A stretch of DNA of 44,888 bases from Oopsacas minuta (taxonomy: Eukaryota; Porifera; Hexactinellida; Lyssacinosida; Leucopsacidae): positions 1 through 44,888 of the forward strand of contig JAKMXF010000058.1 of assembly GCA_024704765.1 (NCBI GenBank), read 5' to 3'. A program made the position numbers and the translations under genes. The notes under the pieces were generated by a model. The model ran no database searches and had not been told where the DNA came from. It saw nothing but the letters and a program-made list of their open reading frames with translations. Shown here one piece after another: positions 41,186 through 44,888 of this stretch (position 1 is the first letter of the stretch; each line of letters begins with the position of its first letter).

Positions 41186-42735
41186 TATACAACTCTATCT
41201 ATGTGGTATATTTCTATATTTCATTATATTTTCTTTCCCTTTCTTAACATAACGCTTTCACATATAGCCTTACACTATTGTTATTCTTGATTAGATTTAT
41301 TATTTCCTGTCTTGTTGCTTAATTGCTGTTTATTTATCCATTAGTATTTGTTTATTCATTTACTTATTCAATTAAACTAATCTTGTATATTTTCATGTGC
41401 TGATATGATTTCCCAATGTTGTGCTCATCGGGTATATCAAAGTAATTCCCGGAGTTCCTTTATATTGTGGCCTGTAATTGCCGTTAATTTTCCTGTATTT
41501 AGTTCACAATCTGTATTTGATATTGACTAAATATATGTGCATTCTCTAGTTAAGAATTGTTGTTTCTTTGTTGCTTACATAGTGTTGTAAAGTGTTTTGA
41601 CCAAATTTCCAAAATTTCTAGAAAAGGGATAATTATTGACTACAGAATTGTGCATTGTGTTCTGTGGGAGTTTATAAACCACCCATAAATGCTAACCTCA
41701 ATTATGTGCTTCATTATACCAGAATGAGAATGACTATTGTAGAAATACGGATGTAACTTTCGTTAGTATTTCCTCCAAGGCTGGTTCGGACCTTTGTTTG
41801 TAATTATTGACTAAGAGTTAGTGGCCAATGGAGATACTTTATGGTATGAATTATTGATATAGTCATATCTCTATATGTGAGATCGGCTAACCCAGAGACC
41901 AATAAGGATGTATAAATTAGAAGCATTTCCCTTGCGATTATGTATTAGAGGAAGTATTACATAAATGGCAGTCTCTAAAGATCTTCTGAGAACACAATCC
42001 ATCCATAGATTGACGGATTTACTGAGGATAGGTTATAATATATCAAGCACTTCAGAGAGGCCATTACTTGAGAAATTGTCATACACGTAGGAAATTCAGT
42101 TAAGACTTTGAGAAAAACCTCAGAATTATAGAAACTCGTTATTAGTTGATTATGGATTAAGCCAATTATGTCATCATGTAGTTTCAATAGCGCGCTTTGC
42201 TTGCTACCACGCTGTGCGAAGGCTTACTGTTACAGGTTAGCTAATTATTTTACAGCTAGATTTTATGGTATTAGTGGTAGCAACGCGACAAAATATCCTC
42301 TCCACTAGGTGCCTCGAATTCAAAGAATACTTAAATATTTAGGATTATGTTATCCTTGGTCCATCCAAACTATATTCAATGACCTTCTCTGCTGATACTG
42401 GAGATGCTACGTCGCTTTGGGTTAGTAATCTCGGGACTTCTTCCCCCTGTATTAGGAAATTATGAAATTTGCAATTAGGAAAATTATGGTATTTTGTACA
42501 CTCATGATGACGTAATAATCCTATGACTAGTTAGCTTTTGGTCAGGATCATGAAGTCACAACATTTGGCACATTGAGAGGTATCTGTGATTCAAATTTTG
42601 AACTCCTATCACGTATTTTGGCTGAGAAGTGGTGAATAATGTGAGTATTGGAAAATCCAAAATGGACAATGACGTCATAATTTGTCCGAGAAGGCCAAAA
42701 ATACCCCTGTATCCTAAAAATCAGCCCTGTGGGAA
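41186..42735. other. intergenic, no gene seen
   Basis: 3' flank of the NHL gene, then AT-rich DNA. Small frames (for example minus strand at 42187) lack any recognisable domain. Confidence 0.4.
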
Positions 42736-42800
42736 GGGACGGACTGGCCTACGGGGAGAACGGGAGATTTCCTGTGGTGGCCCGTGAGCTCCTTATAAAG
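42736..42800. mobile_element. hAT-like terminus, solo
   Basis: AGGGACGGACTGGCCTACGG and the following GGGAGATTTCC...GGTGGCCC resemble the widespread hAT MITE end CAGNGACGGACTGGCC. No second end was found within the window, so this is a truncated copy or a chance match. Confidence 0.35.
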
Positions 42801-43362
42801 CCTTCTGTGCAGTGTAAGAATTTATCAAAACATCATAGAACAACTGTTAAACTACGATAAAATACAGGAGTATTTCAAGGTCTGCTCACTATAACGATCG
42901 TTTTGCTCGTTTCAGATTGTCTATTTATTTCGGTAATCTATTTTTTCCAAATTATATTTACGTAATCCTTATCTGGGTGTCTGGGCTACTGTAGAGGTCG
43001 CAACCACGGCATTTTGTGCATTCTAATTAGCACTTGTTAGTGTAAAATTTGATAAGGCAAGACTATCCAAATTAATAAACGGAAATATACCTTCATATCT
43101 GTAAGGGGAAGACATCTCATTTAGATCTTAGAATTTTATCAAATTCTACACACATGATAAATAACTAGTCTCTAGCTCTTACTTATCAGTTCCTCAATCA
43201 ATTCTAAAAGAAATCACCAAGATATATTAGACTTTCAGTTTCTATTGTTAGTGAAGTGGCCTGTTTGGAAATTTCCTGGGCCGAATTATTTAGCAAGTCT
43301 GTCCCTCCCTGTGGGTCCTCCAGTTTCTTAAATCAATTGTGGACATACAAACATATATACAC
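42801..43362. other. intergenic, no gene seen
   Basis: AT-rich DNA without supported features. Confidence 0.4.
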
Positions 43363-43392
43363 ACCTACCTACCTACCTACCTATCTACCTAT
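43363..43392. repeat. tetranucleotide microsatellite (ACCT)n
   Basis: About seven units of ACCT with one ATCT variant. Confidence 0.9.
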
Positions 43393-43454
43393 AGGCAAAA
43401 TACTGACTAATGAAATCAAAATGGAAATTGCACATACGAGAGGAGGAAAACGAA

Positions 43455-43638
43455 ATGTTATTCAAAGAATCTACTATATAAATATCTCCAGTCATTTTGT
43501 CAACAGTGACACCAAGTGGACAGTAAAATTTATCATTTCCTTTTCCTCTCTTAGTAGCACATACTAGAGGTTCATCTTGCTGGTGTAATCAATTCTAGAT
43601 TTCACTCTCTCTGTTTCAATAGTAATAGTTGTGGCCAT
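43455..43638 (-). pseudogene. NHL-repeat gene, class II, 5' fragment
   Basis: On the minus strand ATG at 43638 opens MATTITIETERVKSRIDY, then a deletion near 43571-43576 shifts the frame before PLV. Blade 1 continues as GNDKFYCPLGVTVDKMTGDI and stops matching after DSLNN near 43455. The remaining five blades are absent. The upstream block is intact. Dead, truncated copy. Confidence 0.85.
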
Positions 43639-43740
43639 TGTTGCTAAATTGATAGAAAGAGTTAGTATACCTGAAATGAGCTCAGATTGTGTGATACTAT
43701 AGTAGCAGGAGATGTGTATACATGTATGTCATATGAAGCA
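43639..43740 (-). promoter_or_regulatory. class II NHL upstream block of a pseudogene
   Basis: On the minus strand carries TATACTAACTCTTTCTATCA then ATTTAG before CAACAATGG, identical in the core to the blocks at 18861 and 33734. Confidence 0.55.
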
Positions 43741-44888
43741 GTTCGCCCAAAATTCATCCATCGATAATCTAACCGAAATTTGTCAGATCAATACCGATAT
43801 CGATACCAGCTGTCAATTTCCTATAATTTTCTATGACATGTGGTTATACTACGAGAATTTACCTCAGTATTGTCACGGACTTCTTAAATACACATACTAT
43901 TACTTCGCTTTAGGGTTAAATTTGTGCTGGCCGTTAACAGTATACATAATAAACTTCTTGATAGCCTATATTGCACTAATGCAAGACACTGAAATGTAGT
44001 ATCGTCGTAAGTAATATTTTGGGAGTTTAACTATCATATAGCATTATCGGAAATATTTGTGGAATGAATTACCTTTCACAGCTGTGATTGGTTAATGAAG
44101 GATGGAAATCTTTCAAAAAGAAAAGTATTGGAACCGAATAATAGTGACAAAAGTTATAAAAATCAAAATTACATCAAAGTTATACAATACTGATACACAT
44201 AATTTGATAATACTACATTCTCTTGTACATATTCTGAGATTTATGAGTTCTCAATATATTTTCCAGATTATTGCAGAACAACAGTTATTCGAACTAAACG
44301 AAAGAATAGAACCACAATACCCTGAGAAGAGCAGAACGAATGCTTGATAACTCCAATTTCAACTTAAGTAAACCAAACGAACTGAACATGTATAAGGCTG
44401 AATCGAATGGAATGCTCTGTGTCAGTTACTTCTTGACCCTGTCATTCCTTAGAATGGAAATTCAAACTAAGAATTTTCAATGTTGCCATTTGTAGAATTG
44501 TTAACATTTCCTTAGGAACAGTTGAATTTCGCAGGTATTGGAAATACTATGGCTGGCTATTTCGTATCCTACCCATCATGTAGGTGTATATTATGAATTT
44601 CGTTATGAATTACACTGCCCTGCGTCAAATTTGCTGATTATTATCCATGGGTTGTTTTTAGTTAACTTGAGTATGCTGATTCTCAATCTGTCATCAGAAT
44701 TCCCCTATCACGTCTCGTTTTTACTCAAATGTCATTTTAATGTAAGTCGATTTTTTTAAGTACACTTCCCTAGAATGAATTATTATATTTGATACTTGTG
44801 TGAATTTTTGTCTTTTGAAATAAACAGATGCGTGCTTTATTGCATTTTCTAATTAGTCCCTTTAACTCCATTCTTTTCTACATAATTT
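43741..44888. other. window end: cassette fragment and unassigned DNA
   Basis: 44150-44290 is an inverted fragment of the class I distal cassette (TACATTCTCTTGTACATATT, shared with 5455-5475). A 95-codon frame at 43712 with two hydrophobic stretches begins inside the class II upstream block. It is not supported as a gene. Confidence 0.4.

Noticed and set aside
31399-43392. CRISPR array or bacterial operon features
   Set aside because: No spaced repeats of that kind. The short tandem repeats are simple microsatellites, and the gene content is eukaryotic.
43712-43999. 95-codon ORF with hydrophobic stretches
   Set aside because: It starts inside the class II upstream block and has no recognisable domain. 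Hydrophobicity is expected by chance in T-rich DNA.

Overview
This is an AT-rich eukaryotic window, almost certainly from an invertebrate animal. It carries a dispersed family of TRIM-type NHL beta-propeller genes inside dense transposon debris: mariner, Tc1, Transib, pogo/Tigger, hAT, P-element-like, LINE and integrase remnants, plus many MITEs and foldback elements. Intronless open frames, 3' splice signals just upstream of start codons, and 8-bp, TA and other target duplications all point to a metazoan. An early-branching animal such as a sponge would fit, but that is a guess and nothing here proves it.

The host genes are six intact NHL genes of 283-290 codons: 3280-4152 (-), 10011-10883 (+), 18896-19747 (+), 26741-27592 (+), 32882-33733 (-) and 40313-41185 (+). 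Three broken copies lie at 20851-21420 (+), 25870-26005 (+) and 43455-43638 (-). Two promoter/N-terminus classes exist. Class I starts with an MxTxNPIE-like N-terminus and has a long duplicated upstream cassette. Class II starts MAxAIxIETE and has a shorter conserved upstream block. The first two genes sit head to head as arms of an imperfect inverted duplication of about 3 kb. The framework of the paralogs is nearly invariant even in DNA, but the same two spots in every propeller blade are hypervariable. This looks like a diversified binding-face repertoire.

Layout. 1-3279: integrase exon remnant, a perfect hairpin and featureless DNA. 3280-10883: inverted NHL pair with duplicated upstream cassettes and a LINE scrap between them. 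12370-14261: truncated Tc1 fused by decay to a P-element-like transposase C-terminus. 14267-17378: Transib element (the RAG1 progenitor family) with an intact 710-codon transposase and ends that begin CACAGTG. 17493-17932: deleted pogo/Tigger element. 18896-21420: NHL gene and pseudogene. 21894-23226: full-length mariner with an intact transposase. 23230-27592: cassette debris, hAT MITE, foldback element, NHL fragment and NHL gene. 27840-32545: duplicated repeat blocks interrupted by a GC-rich element that carries a Ulp1/SENP-like protease ORF, then by a hAT MITE with target duplication. 32882-41185: two more NHL genes separated by a class I cassette, a large foldback element and a small perfect-TIR MITE. 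41186-44888: mostly featureless, with one NHL pseudogene.

The most notable points are the per-blade hypervariability of the NHL family, the apparently intact Transib with RSS-heptamer-like ends of unequal spacing, and the protease-carrying element whose insertion is confirmed by a paralogous empty site nearby. No functional link between the Transib and the NHL repertoire is shown by the sequence.
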